Source: Sporosarcina sp. P32b
Lineage (GTDB): Bacteria > Bacillota > Bacilli > Bacillales_A > Planococcaceae
Assembly: GCF_002743335.1 (NCBI RefSeq)
Contig: NZ_PDZB01000001.1
Location: 62,001 to 126,000 of the forward strand
Direction of reading: 5' to 3'
Length of the DNA stretch: 64,000 nt
Shown: one piece after another, positions 1-7,690 of the stretch
How positions within the stretch are numbered: the stretch's first letter is position 1
Layout: each line of letters starts with the position of its first letter
The notes under the pieces: generated by a model
Told to the model about the DNA's origin: nothing
Seen by the model: only the letters and a program-made list of their open reading frames with translations
Database searches by the model: none
Translations under genes and position numbers: made by a program

Positions 1-1266
1 TTCGCATTCCCTCCGTTGACTGTTGGATTGTTTTTCCTAACGTTTGACCGTATGTTTAGTGGTAACTTCTTTGATCATACGATGGGCGGAAACACGATTA
101 TCTGGGAGCATATTTTCTGGATCTTCGGACACCCTGAAGTATATATCTTGATCTTACCTGCATTCGGTATTTTCTCAGAGATATTCTCAGTATTCTCTCG
201 GAAACGTCTTTTCGGTTATACTGCGATGGTATTCGCTACAGTACTAATCGGTTTCTTAGGATTCATGGTATGGGCTCACCATATGTTTACAGTTGGTCTT
301 GGGCCGACAGCGAACGCAATATTTGCGGTAGCTACTATGGCGATTGCTGTACCTACAGGTGTTAAAATCTTTAACTGGTTGCTTACAATTTGGGGCGGTA
401 GTATTAAAGTTACGACTCCAATGCTTTATGCTTTAGGTTTTATTCCTTCATTCGTAATGGGTGGAGTAACAGGCGTAATGCAAGGGGCAGCACCACTTGA
501 TTATCAGCTACACGATTCATATTTCATCGTAGCTCACTTCCACTACGTAATTGTAGGTGGGGTAGTACTAGCTATTTTTGCAGGTCTCCACTACTGGTGG
601 CCAAAAATGTTCGGTACTATGTTGAATGAGTTATTAGGTAAAATTACTTTCGTATTCTTCTTTGTCGGTTTCCACATGACATTCCTAATTCAACACTGGT
701 TAGGTTTCTGGGGAATGCCACGTCGTGTTTGGACATTTATGGATGGACAAGGTTGGAACATTGCGAACTTAGTAAGTACAATCGGTGCTCTTTTAATGGC
801 AATTGGTTTTACAGTAATGTTAATCAACATCATTATGACAACTATTAAAAATGAGCGCGTTGGAAATGACCCTTGGGGCGACGGACGTACACTTGAGTGG
901 GCGATTCCATCTCCACCACCTTTCTATAACTTCCCAGCAACTCCATTAGTTCGTGGTTTAGACACTCTATGGATTGAGAAGATGGAAGGTAGTAAGGAAA
1001 TGATTACACCAGCTGAACCTATTACGGACATTCATATGCCGCACGGTTCAATCATCCCAATGTTGATGACTCTTGGATTATTCATTGCTGGATTCGGTGC
1101 AATGTTCCACCAAGAAACTTCATGGGGATTAGGAGTATTGATCTTTGGTCTTGCTTTCACATTCGTTGCAATGGCAGCTCGTTCATTGAAAGATGATCTT
1201 GGTTATTATGTAACGAAAGAGCAAATCTTGCAGGATCAAGAAAATATTAAAAGGGGGCGTAACTAA
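1..1266 (+). CDS. ctaD: Cytochrome c oxidase subunit I (caa3 type), 3' part
   Basis: Catalytic haem-copper subunit of the terminal oxidase; it reduces O2 and pumps protons in the cytoplasmic membrane. The open frame runs in from the left edge, so only about 421 C-terminal residues are present (B. subtilis CtaD is about 620). Visible hallmarks are the HPEVYILILP segment (CuB His and cross-linked Tyr region), WAHHMF with the paired CuB histidines, and DSYFIVAHFHYVIVGG with the haem a/a3 His ligands. Many hydrophobic segments follow, then a hydrophilic loop and two more membrane spans. It overlaps ctaE by one base (TAATG), so the two are probably translationally coupled. Identification is firm; the N-terminus is outside the window. 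Confidence 0.97.
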   Translation, partial: FAFPPLTVGLFFLTFDRMFSGNFFDHTMGGNTIIWEHIFWIFGHPEVYILILPAFGIFSEIFSVFSRKRLFGYTAMVFATVLIGFLGFMVWAHHMFTVGLGPTANAIFAVATMAIAVPTGVKIFNWLLTIWGGSIKVTTPMLYALGFIPSFVMGGVTGVMQGAAPLDYQLHDSYFIVAHFHYVIVGGVVLAIFAGLHYWWPKMFGTMLNELLGKITFVFFFVGFHMTFLIQHWLGFWGMPRRVWTFMDGQGWNIANLVSTIGALLMAIGFTVMLINIIMTTIKNERVGNDPWGDGRTLEWAIPSPPPFYNFPATPLVRGLDTLWIEKMEGSKEMITPAEPITDIHMPHGSIIPMLMTLGLFIAGFGAMFHQETSWGLGVLIFGLAFTFVAMAARSLKDDLGYYVTKEQILQDQENIKRGRN

Positions 1267-1892
1267 TGGATTTGAATACAAAATTCACCCCTGAAACGTG
1301 GCCTGCTCATCCTGAGAGAGCTACTATGGAAGCAAAGAATAAATTCGTTGGTTTCTGGCTATTCCTTGGCGGAGAGACTATTCTCTTCGCTACGTTGTTC
1401 GCAACGTATATGGCTTTGAAAAACAAAGGTCCAAGTGGCTTTGGTTTCACAACGCAAGAATTATATACACTACCGTTAGTATTTGTTATGACAATGCTTC
1501 TTTTAACATCTTCACTAACAAGTGTGTACGCAATGTATCATTTGAAGAGTTTCAACTTCAAAAAAATGCAGTTATGGTTAGGTCTAACAGCATTATTAGG
1601 ACTTGGATTCTTGATGTTAGAAGTGTATGAGTTTTCTCATTACGTTCAAGAAGGATTTACATTCAGTAATAGTGCGTTCAGTTCCGCGTTCTATACACTA
1701 GTAGGAACACACGGATTCCACGTTGCGGTTGGTTTAGTATGGATCACATTGTTGATCTTCCGTAACTCAAAGCGTGGATTGAACTTGTATAACGCAACTA
1801 AGTATTATACATTTTCACTTTACTGGCACTTCATTGACGTAGTCTGGGTATTCATCTTTACTGTAGTCTACTTGATGGGAGTGGTCGGTTGA
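1266..1892 (+). CDS. ctaE: Cytochrome c oxidase subunit III
   Basis: Membrane subunit III of the caa3 oxidase, 208 aa, the usual length for Bacillus CtaE. Five hydrophobic spans are visible. Family marks are WPAHPERATMEAKNK near the N-terminus, the membrane Glu in LMLEVYEFSHY, GTHGFHVAVGL, and YWHFIDVVWVFIF near the C-terminus. The ATG start lies in the ctaD stop codon and the TGA stop overlaps the ctaF start, so ctaD-E-F reads as one coupled transcript. The role (stability of the oxidase and proton uptake) is known from the family, not shown here. Confidence 0.97.
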   Translation: MDLNTKFTPETWPAHPERATMEAKNKFVGFWLFLGGETILFATLFATYMALKNKGPSGFGFTTQELYTLPLVFVMTMLLLTSSLTSVYAMYHLKSFNFKKMQLWLGLTALLGLGFLMLEVYEFSHYVQEGFTFSNSAFSSAFYTLVGTHGFHVAVGLVWITLLIFRNSKRGLNLYNATKYYTFSLYWHFIDVVWVFIFTVVYLMGVVG

Positions 1893-2239
1893 TGTCAGAA
1901 GTTCAAATGATTAAAAGATCTCCTGCTGAACAGTCACTGTCTCAACGTCGTGCAAAAGAAGCAATGCGCAGCCAAGTTGCGATGTTTGCTCTGATGATTT
2001 TCTTAACACTTGTATCATTTTCTATGGTGTTTGCTCATCTAAATGACGTTGCTGGTTTCTCAAAATTCTTTATCATTCCAACATTATTCCTCTTTGCAGC
2101 TGTACAAGTAGGTCTTCAACTTTACTACTTCATGCATATGAATGAAAAAGGACATGGCATTCCACAAATGTTTATGTTTACAGGTGCAATGTTAGGATTT
2201 TTAATCCCACTTACATTTGTAACAATCGTTTGGTGGTAA
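1892..2239 (+). CDS. ctaF: Cytochrome c oxidase subunit IV
   Basis: Small membrane subunit of the caa3 oxidase, 115 aa from the ATG that overlaps the ctaE stop (TGATG). A TTG codon just upstream is in frame but less likely. There is a basic N-terminal stretch (KRSPAEQSLSQRRAKEAMRSQ), then three hydrophobic segments typical of the COX4 prokaryotic family, with LQLYYFMHMNEKGHG between the second and third. It is the last gene of the cta structural operon and is followed directly by a strong terminator. Confidence 0.95.
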   Translation: MSEVQMIKRSPAEQSLSQRRAKEAMRSQVAMFALMIFLTLVSFSMVFAHLNDVAGFSKFFIIPTLFLFAAVQVGLQLYYFMHMNEKGHGIPQMFMFTGAMLGFLIPLTFVTIVWW

Positions 2240-2245
2240 GCAACA

Positions 2246-2281
2246 AAAAGAGCTTATGGATTCTTCCATAAGCTCTTTTTC
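2246..2281 (+). terminator. Intrinsic terminator after ctaF
   Basis: Stem AGAGCTTATGGA (2249-2260) pairs perfectly with TCCATAAGCTCT (2265-2276) around a TTCT loop. The stem is extended by A/T pairs and ends in a T run. It closes the ctaDEF operon. Confidence 0.93.
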
Positions 2282-2317
2282 TATTCACTTTTAGATGAAA
2301 TTGTCAAAGTTCGTACA

Positions 2318-2346
2318 TTGAGTTATGCGATGTATGCTCGTATAAT
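2318..2346 (+). promoter_or_regulatory. Sigma-A promoter upstream of ctaG
   Basis: TTGAGT (2318-2323), 17-bp spacer, TATAAT (2341-2346). It lies between the ctaF terminator and ctaG and gives ctaG its own promoter, with a leader of roughly 100 nt. Confidence 0.75.
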
Positions 2347-2462
2347 AGGCATAGGAAAGACTTTCGTTAACTTTGTGCTGTGATGGTGAGTGCATTGGGA
2401 ATATCTCAGCACTACACACAGAATAGATTCAGCGAATTGATTATAAAAGGAGAGTGATTGTT

Positions 2463-3386
2463 TTGCCGTTAAGTATTTTTGGTTTTAGAGCTTTGTGGAG
2501 TCCTTATTTCTTAATAGCCATAGCACTTGGAATCGTTTTATATTATCTCATTACAGTTAAATGGCGTGATCGTTTCGAAGGGTCACAGCCGTTAAAGAAA
2601 CACCAAGCTGTTTATTTTTTATCTTCCATGGTGTTGCTCTATATTGTCAAAGGTTCTCCAATGGATTTAATTGGTCATATTTTATTTTCCGTCCATATGG
2701 CTCAAATGGCTATATTGCTTTTAATCGTAGCACCGTTCTTCATTATCGGCATACCAAACTGGGTATGGGAAAAGCTTCTATCCTTCACGATTTTCAGAAA
2801 AGTATTCATGCTATTGACTAAACCGCTCATTAGTTTGTTAGTATTTACATTTATGTTCTCAATGTACCACTATCCACTCATATTGGACCAAGTGAAGTTA
2901 AGTTTGCCATTGCACACTATTTTCACCATCACGCTTTTCTTCTCTGCTATTTGTCTCTGGTGGCCTGTAGTCAATACGGTAAAAGGACAGCCACAATTAC
3001 ACGGTTTGAAAAAAATCGGTTATGTAATATTGAGCGCTTTGCTCATTACACCTGCCTGTTCTTTAATCATCTTTGTCGACGTACCTGTTTACGAAACATA
3101 CAGCAGTGGTGAAGCGTGGCTACAAGCGATGGCATTATGTGTGCCAAGTGGAACTCTAGCTGGACTGTCAGGCCTTGGCATCTCGGGACCTGAGCTGTTC
3201 ACAAATATGCCTACGCTGTACGATCAGCAATTAGGTGGTATCCTGATGAAAGTCATCCAGGAACTCGTTTATGTAGTTATTATCGGTCGCATTTTCTTAA
3301 GCTGGTCACAGTATGAAAGAGATAATGCGGAAGAAATTACTAGACAAGATTTACTCAAACGCCAGAACTTGACGATGCATGGCTGA
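2463..3386 (+). CDS. ctaG: Cytochrome c oxidase assembly factor CtaG
   Basis: Polytopic membrane protein needed for formation of active caa3 oxidase in Bacillus (bacillary CtaG family, unrelated to Cox11). About 307 aa, with some seven hydrophobic segments and the conserved PLSIFGFRALWSPYF start. His-containing motifs at predicted membrane faces (SVHMAQM, MYHYPL) fit a metal-handling role. TTG at 2463 is preferred: the ribosome-binding site AAAGGAG ends about 10 nt upstream, whereas the in-frame GTG at 2454 sits almost on it. It has its own promoter and is followed 25 nt later by the DUF420 gene. Confidence 0.93.
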   Translation: MPLSIFGFRALWSPYFLIAIALGIVLYYLITVKWRDRFEGSQPLKKHQAVYFLSSMVLLYIVKGSPMDLIGHILFSVHMAQMAILLLIVAPFFIIGIPNWVWEKLLSFTIFRKVFMLLTKPLISLLVFTFMFSMYHYPLILDQVKLSLPLHTIFTITLFFSAICLWWPVVNTVKGQPQLHGLKKIGYVILSALLITPACSLIIFVDVPVYETYSSGEAWLQAMALCVPSGTLAGLSGLGISGPELFTNMPTLYDQQLGGILMKVIQELVYVVIIGRIFLSWSQYERDNAEEITRQDLLKRQNLTMHG

Positions 3387-3411
3387 TTGAGCGAAAAGGA
3401 GTTAGTGTAGG

Positions 3412-3873
3412 ATGGGACTACCACTATTACCGACGATCAGTACATTTTTCATCATCTTATCTGCGATTTTGGTTGCGGTTGGCTGGAATTTGATACGACA
3501 AAGAAAGATAGAAGCGCATCAAAAAACGATGATCGCAGCCGCTGTGTCTGCAGTTCTGTTCTTTATTATTTATATCTCTAGAACGGTATTTATAGGTAAT
3601 ACTGCTTTTGGTGGACCTGATGAGTTGAAAATTTATTACACAGTGTTTTTAATATTCCACATCATATTAGCAACGACAGGGGCCGTATTGGGAGTTATTA
3701 CGATCAATGCAGGCTTGAAGAACAATCTTGCACGCCATCGTAAAATCGGTCCTGTTACAAGTATCATCTGGTTCTTCACGGCCATTACAGGAGTTGCAGT
3801 GTACTTGTTGCTGTATGTCTTCTACACAGGTGGAGAGACTACTTCTGTATTTAAAGCAATTCTTGGTATATGA
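3412..3873 (+). CDS. DUF420 family membrane protein (YozB-like)
   Basis: A 153-aa protein with four hydrophobic segments and conserved His residues (AHQKTM, IFHIILATTGA, RHRKIGPVTSIIWF), matching the DUF420/YozB family often found next to ctaG. The family is thought to act in cytochrome oxidase biogenesis because of this linkage; the biochemical role is unknown. ATG start with AAAGGAG about 10 nt upstream. It is probably co-transcribed with ctaG and ends at a terminator. Confidence 0.85.
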   Translation: MGLPLLPTISTFFIILSAILVAVGWNLIRQRKIEAHQKTMIAAAVSAVLFFIIYISRTVFIGNTAFGGPDELKIYYTVFLIFHIILATTGAVLGVITINAGLKNNLARHRKIGPVTSIIWFFTAITGVAVYLLLYVFYTGGETTSVFKAILGI

Positions 3874-3883
3874 TATTTTACGT

Positions 3884-3925
3884 AAAACAGAAGCTACTCC
3901 CAATAGGGCGTGGCTTCTGTTTTTT
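3884..3925 (+). terminator. Intrinsic terminator after the DUF420 gene
   Basis: AAAACAGAAGC (3884-3894) pairs with GCTTCTGTTTT (from 3913), ending in a T tract. Confidence 0.85.
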
Positions 3926-3944
3926 ATCGTTATATGCTATACAT

Positions 3945-3982
3945 ACTAAAAAGGATACCTACATCGAGGTATCCCTTTTAGT
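3945..3982 (-). terminator. Terminator of the AI-2E family gene (probably bidirectional)
   Basis: A 16-bp inverted repeat (3945-3960 with 3967-3982, one mismatch) lies just past the stop codon of the minus-strand permease gene. A and T tracts are built into the stem, so it could also act on the plus strand. Confidence 0.65.
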
Positions 3983-3983
3983 A

Positions 3984-5039
3984 TTAAATCTTGAAATTCA
4001 GTTTAATGATGCCTGCTTCTCTTGCTGTATTAAAGAGTATGACGAGCAATGGTCCAATGAAGAAACCGAGAACGCCGAACAGTTTCAAACCGATGAACAT
4101 CGCAATCAAAGTAGGTAATGGAGACAAACCGATTTGGGAGCCCATTACTTTTGGTTCAATAGTTCTTCTAATAACCAAGAGGATTACAGCTAATATTGCT
4201 AATTTTGTCCCCATTGCGATATCGCCTGAAATATACTGATAGATCGACCAAGGTGCCAAAATAATAATGGAGCCGAGTATCGGAATAATATCTATAATCC
4301 AGATGACCAAAGCCATCACTACCGCATACTTGGGAATAATCATTAGTAAACCGATAAAGGAAACGACTAGGATAATTAAACTAACAAGTAATTGAGCTTT
4401 GACGAATCCTAATATGACATACCGTAATCTGTTCATCATATAGTGTACTTTCTCTGCCGTAGCTTCTGTTAAATGAAAATAAAAGGTCTTTTTCAGGTTT
4501 GGTAATTCCAACATGAACAAAAATAATGCGATCATGAACACAATAAAGCTGACGAGGAAATTTGGAATGTCCGATATTAAGGCCAAAATGCGGTCGTAAC
4601 TTAAAAGTGTAATGATTGAAATTCGAATTGATTCAATAATTTCATTGAATTCATTCTCCAGCATAGCCAAGATATCCTCAGGCATGCCAACCGTGTACTG
4701 AAATAGTTTACTTTGTGTGTTAATCCACACACTTGAGAGGGAGTTTAAATAGTTCGGTATTTCTTTTGTAAAATGAACTATTTTACCAATGAGTGTAGTG
4801 ACTGTATAGAAAAGGAAAAGTACACTGATTCCAACAAATACAATAAAATTCACAATGACAGAAACTTTACGCTTCCATTTAAACCGTACTTCTACCCATT
4901 TTACAAGAGGGTCTAAAAAAAGGGCCGTTAGCAAAGCCAAAATGATGGGAATGGAAACGGGTAAAATATAGAATATAATGACCAATAGTACGATGATACT
5001 GAATGCAATCATGATATTTCGTTTTGTAAGCAATTTCAA
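3984..5039 (-). CDS. AI-2E family transporter (PerM/YubA-like permease)
   Basis: A 351-aa polytopic membrane protein of the AI-2E exporter/PerM family. Two N-terminal spans end in LALLTALFLDPLVKW, a long central amphipathic region follows, then the family block with KAQLLVSLIILVVSFIGL, GIIPILG-like WIIDIIPILGSIIILAPWS, PKVMGSQIGLSPLPTLIAMFIGLKL and GPLLVILF. The substrate is unknown; some relatives export autoinducer-2 and others are Na+/H+ antiporter-like. TTG start preceded by GGAGG at 10 nt. B. subtilis has no such gene at this position, so it is a lineage-specific insertion. It is transcribed against the cta genes. Confidence 0.85.
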   Translation of the reverse strand: MKLLTKRNIMIAFSIIVLLVIIFYILPVSIPIILALLTALFLDPLVKWVEVRFKWKRKVSVIVNFIVFVGISVLFLFYTVTTLIGKIVHFTKEIPNYLNSLSSVWINTQSKLFQYTVGMPEDILAMLENEFNEIIESIRISIITLLSYDRILALISDIPNFLVSFIVFMIALFLFMLELPNLKKTFYFHLTEATAEKVHYMMNRLRYVILGFVKAQLLVSLIILVVSFIGLLMIIPKYAVVMALVIWIIDIIPILGSIIILAPWSIYQYISGDIAMGTKLAILAVILLVIRRTIEPKVMGSQIGLSPLPTLIAMFIGLKLFGVLGFFIGPLLVILFNTAREAGIIKLNFKI

Positions 5040-5100
5040 AAGTGATCGTCCTCCACGTAGATACTGTTTTTATTATAACCAAATTAGTGGAGTAATAGTA

Positions 5101-5136
5101 GAAAAGCCGAAGAACATTTAGCTCTCCGGCTTTTTC
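5101..5136 (-). terminator. Terminator downstream of yugN-like gene
   Basis: GAAAAGCCG (5101-5109) and CGGCTTTTTC (5127-5136) form a stem just beyond the stop codon of the minus-strand YugN-family gene. T tracts flank both sides, so it may work in both directions. Confidence 0.65.
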
Positions 5137-5142
5137 GTATCA

Positions 5143-5502
5143 TTACAAACTATATTGCTTTAACTCGTCATATACTTTCTTTAATGTTAGTTCGCAGTCC
5201 TTAACTAAGCTAGCAGGGAAGTCTTCTTCTTCGCCATACTCCACACCGTGTGGGTAGTAGTGCTTTCCTAGAACTGGTTGCTTTAGACGAACTGTAGCTT
5301 TTCTACCATCGATGTCGCCTTCTACGAGTTCACCGAAAACGCGCAAGTAGTATGTACCTTCTTTAACAATATACTTCTTGTCGAAAGTTACACGCTCATA
5401 ATCCCATTGTCCGTCAATTTCAAGATTATTTTTATTCATGATTTCTTCCATTACTCGTAAATCTGCTACAAGGCCTTTAAGACCAATATTTTCAACATAC
5501 AT
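5143..5502 (-). CDS. YugN-like family protein
   Basis: A 119-aa soluble protein of the YugN-like family, function unknown. The ATG at 5502 (MYVENIG) is chosen because GAGGGGGA stands 8-9 nt upstream; the longer open frame adds 20 unlikely residues. Conserved features are EIDGQWDYERVTFDKKY, TYYLRVFGE and the PVLGKHYYPHGVEYGEEE block. It has a good extended -10 promoter and its own terminator, so it is probably monocistronic. Confidence 0.85.
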   Translation of the reverse strand: MYVENIGLKGLVADLRVMEEIMNKNNLEIDGQWDYERVTFDKKYIVKEGTYYLRVFGELVEGDIDGRKATVRLKQPVLGKHYYPHGVEYGEEEDFPASLVKDCELTLKKVYDELKQYSL

Positions 5503-5545
5503 CTGTATATCCCCCTCTATGTTCGTCCTGACGAATACGTATACT

Positions 5546-5554
5546 ATTATATCA
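5546..5554 (-). promoter_or_regulatory. Extended -10 promoter of the yugN-like gene
   Basis: Read on the minus strand, TGATATAAT (5554 to 5546) is an extended -10 element about 45 nt before the start codon. No good -35 hexamer stands at 17 bp, as is usual for extended -10 promoters. Confidence 0.55.
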
Positions 5555-5771
5555 TAAAACAAATCGATTTTAGTTGCAATGACAACATTGTGTCAACGCT
5601 TTCTTTCCTGGCTTATATAGGTGACTATAGTGTATGTCTTCTGTACAATATAAGAAAGTTGCTGTTTTAAAATAGATTTTCATTTTAAATAAATATTCAT
5701 TTCAAGATGATTTCTTGCGTTGCGCAATACTATCATAGAAGTAGCATATAAAGAGTGGAAAGGGAGATCAC

Positions 5772-6851
5772 ATGTGGAGAGTAGGATGGAAGATTCTTGT
5801 TTTGCTTTTGATTGTAATGGGAGTCTTTTATTTCATGACTGATAAAATAAGTGAAAATCTGCCTCTTGAGTCGCCAGTACAACACGGCTCACCGATTGCT
5901 GTACCTGAAAAAGGTCCACCGATAGCCGGCGAGGGTATGCCGAGACCAGAAGAAGGCATGTCAGTACATGTCGGGCAGAAAGTTGATGAGTTGGAAGAGG
6001 AATTTGGTAAACCGTCTAGGATTGAACCTTCGAGTTTTCAGTACGAATGGTGGGTATATACGGAACAACCGCGTTTTATGGCGGGAGTTTTGAATGGGAA
6101 AGTGAACCAAATATATACCGCTGATGGTACAACAGATGTAGCACCGTTTAAAATCGGACAAAATGTACAGGATATTCATCGTTTTACACCGATTGAATCA
6201 GAAATTGATGTAACGATTAAAGAAAATATTTATACATTTTCATTAAATAGTGAAGATATTAAAAATCGTATCCTAATACCATATGAGAATTTATTTGTAC
6301 AATTATATATTGATCAAGAAGATGGTGGAATCGAAGGTGTACGGTTTATCAGTCCAAGTACTTTGGTTAAACATCAGCCTTATGATATGACCTATCTTGG
6401 AGAAATGATGGAAGCGCCAAAACCATCATCGACTGTTCAGACAGAAGTAGATCGCGCGATGGAGAGACAAACGTTTGAATTAACCAATCAATTGCGTGAA
6501 GAACATCAACTGCCTCTTTTATCATATAACGATAAGCTGGCCACACTTTCAAGAAAGCATAGCCAGGAAATGATATTCCGTAAATATAGTTCTCATGAAG
6601 AAGGACCTGTGGAAGTGTTTGCAGATCGTTTAAAAGATGTTGGACTAACTCCAAGCAAAGCAGGTGAAAACATAGCATTTAATTATATCGATGCGATTGA
6701 GACCGTGCACGGTTGGTTAAATTCTCCAAAACACCGGGATGTCTTACTGAATCCGAATTTCACGCATACCGGCATTGGTGTTTATAATAAATACTATACT
6801 CAGTCTTTTATAGCGCAGAATGAATTAGAAAACTCCATACATGACGACTAA
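5772..6851 (+). CDS. ylbC: CAP-domain protein YlbC
   Basis: A 359-aa exported or membrane-anchored protein. One hydrophobic segment near residues 5-20 is followed by a Pro-rich linker, then a CAP-associated N-terminal domain with two repeats that begin VGQKVDELEEEFG (about 63-75) and IGQNVQDIHRF. The C-terminal CAP/SCP domain (about 225-345) carries TNQLREEHQLPLLSYNDKLA, SRKHSQEM, KAGENIAFN and GWLNSPKHRDVLLNPNFTHTG, with the family His and Glu residues. Function in Bacillus is unknown. ATG start with GGGAG upstream. Its stop overlaps by 4 nt with the stop of the convergent aspartokinase-like gene. Confidence 0.9.
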   Translation: MWRVGWKILVLLLIVMGVFYFMTDKISENLPLESPVQHGSPIAVPEKGPPIAGEGMPRPEEGMSVHVGQKVDELEEEFGKPSRIEPSSFQYEWWVYTEQPRFMAGVLNGKVNQIYTADGTTDVAPFKIGQNVQDIHRFTPIESEIDVTIKENIYTFSLNSEDIKNRILIPYENLFVQLYIDQEDGGIEGVRFISPSTLVKHQPYDMTYLGEMMEAPKPSSTVQTEVDRAMERQTFELTNQLREEHQLPLLSYNDKLATLSRKHSQEMIFRKYSSHEEGPVEVFADRLKDVGLTPSKAGENIAFNYIDAIETVHGWLNSPKHRDVLLNPNFTHTGIGVYNKYYTQSFIAQNELENSIHDD

Positions 6852-7579
6852 GGAAGAATCCATGTACCTTCCTCATTTGATGCGATGCCTCGTATATGAA
6901 GGGGCATCGTTTTTTGCTTTGCATAAACTGCTGCTTTTTCTTGAATAACGGGTCGATTACATTTTAGTAATGGAAGGAATTCATCGAATGTGAGTTGGTC
7001 AAACCGTTTATAGTGAGAAGTGGTATGAGGATCTGCTGACATGACACCCGGCACATCTTTAAAAAATTCTACATGACGGGCTTGCAATGCAGAAGCTAAT
7101 GCAATCGCCGTCAAGTCACTGCCACCTCTACCGAGCGTCATAAACTTCCCATGTATATTCATCCCTTGAAATCCAGGGACAATGATGCATGAGTGAGTTT
7201 GAAGCGTATTGACGATATGTGTACTATTAATTTTATCAATCGTTGCATTGCAGAATTCTCCGGATGTTCGAATGCCTGTATTTTGTCCATAGATAATCGT
7301 GTTGTCTATACCTTCCGTAGATAATTCTGCAGATAATACGGCTGCAGCGATTAATTCACCGCATGCAGCGGCCAAATCTCTGGCTTCGCCGGATTTTGAG
7401 AAGGAGTCCGTAAGGGTTAGCAAATCGTCTGTGGAATAGGCGTCGCCTCCTCTTCCCATTGCAGAGACTACAACGATGACGGCACGGTGTTTCGACAATG
7501 CTTGTCGAATATGCTGGATACACTTTGCTCGTTGTTGTTGATTCTGCATGGCAATTCCGCCGAACTTCTGGATAATCAT
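6848..7579 (-). CDS. Stand-alone aspartokinase catalytic domain (no ACT domains)
   Basis: Amino-acid-kinase fold protein of 243 aa, closest in motif content to the catalytic half of aspartokinase I (DapG type), which phosphorylates L-aspartate at the entry to lysine/DAP/dipicolinate synthesis. Motifs are QKFGG at residues 3-7, VVSAMGRGGDAYSTDDLL, AACGELIAAA, VPGFQGMN, LGRGGSDLTAIALASAL and DVPGVMSADP. Full-length aspartokinases have about 400-450 aa, ending in two ACT domains that bind lysine or threonine; here the protein stops right after the kinase domain with no open frame downstream. The family block around HPRAVEIA is degenerate (NRPVIQEKAAVYA). It is divergent from a MurE-type gene 110 nt away. 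Activity and substrate are inferred. Confidence 0.8.
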   Translation of the reverse strand: MIIQKFGGIAMQNQQQRAKCIQHIRQALSKHRAVIVVVSAMGRGGDAYSTDDLLTLTDSFSKSGEARDLAAACGELIAAAVLSAELSTEGIDNTIIYGQNTGIRTSGEFCNATIDKINSTHIVNTLQTHSCIIVPGFQGMNIHGKFMTLGRGGSDLTAIALASALQARHVEFFKDVPGVMSADPHTTSHYKRFDQLTFDEFLPLLKCNRPVIQEKAAVYAKQKTMPLHIRGIASNEEGTWILP

Positions 7580-7690
7580 AGGATCCCAACTTTCTTCGTG
7601 ACATTCTTCTTACGCCTTTCATAGAATACTTTATGCTTCGTTTCATTATATTCTCTGATGAATAAAATGTTCGGGAAGGGGCGAGAGACC

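Noticed and set aside
7624..7652. Sigma-E-like promoter for the MurE-type gene
   Set aside because: The -35 is fair (GAATACT) but the -10 (CATTATAT) misses three positions and the spacer is 13 bp; not strong enough to list.
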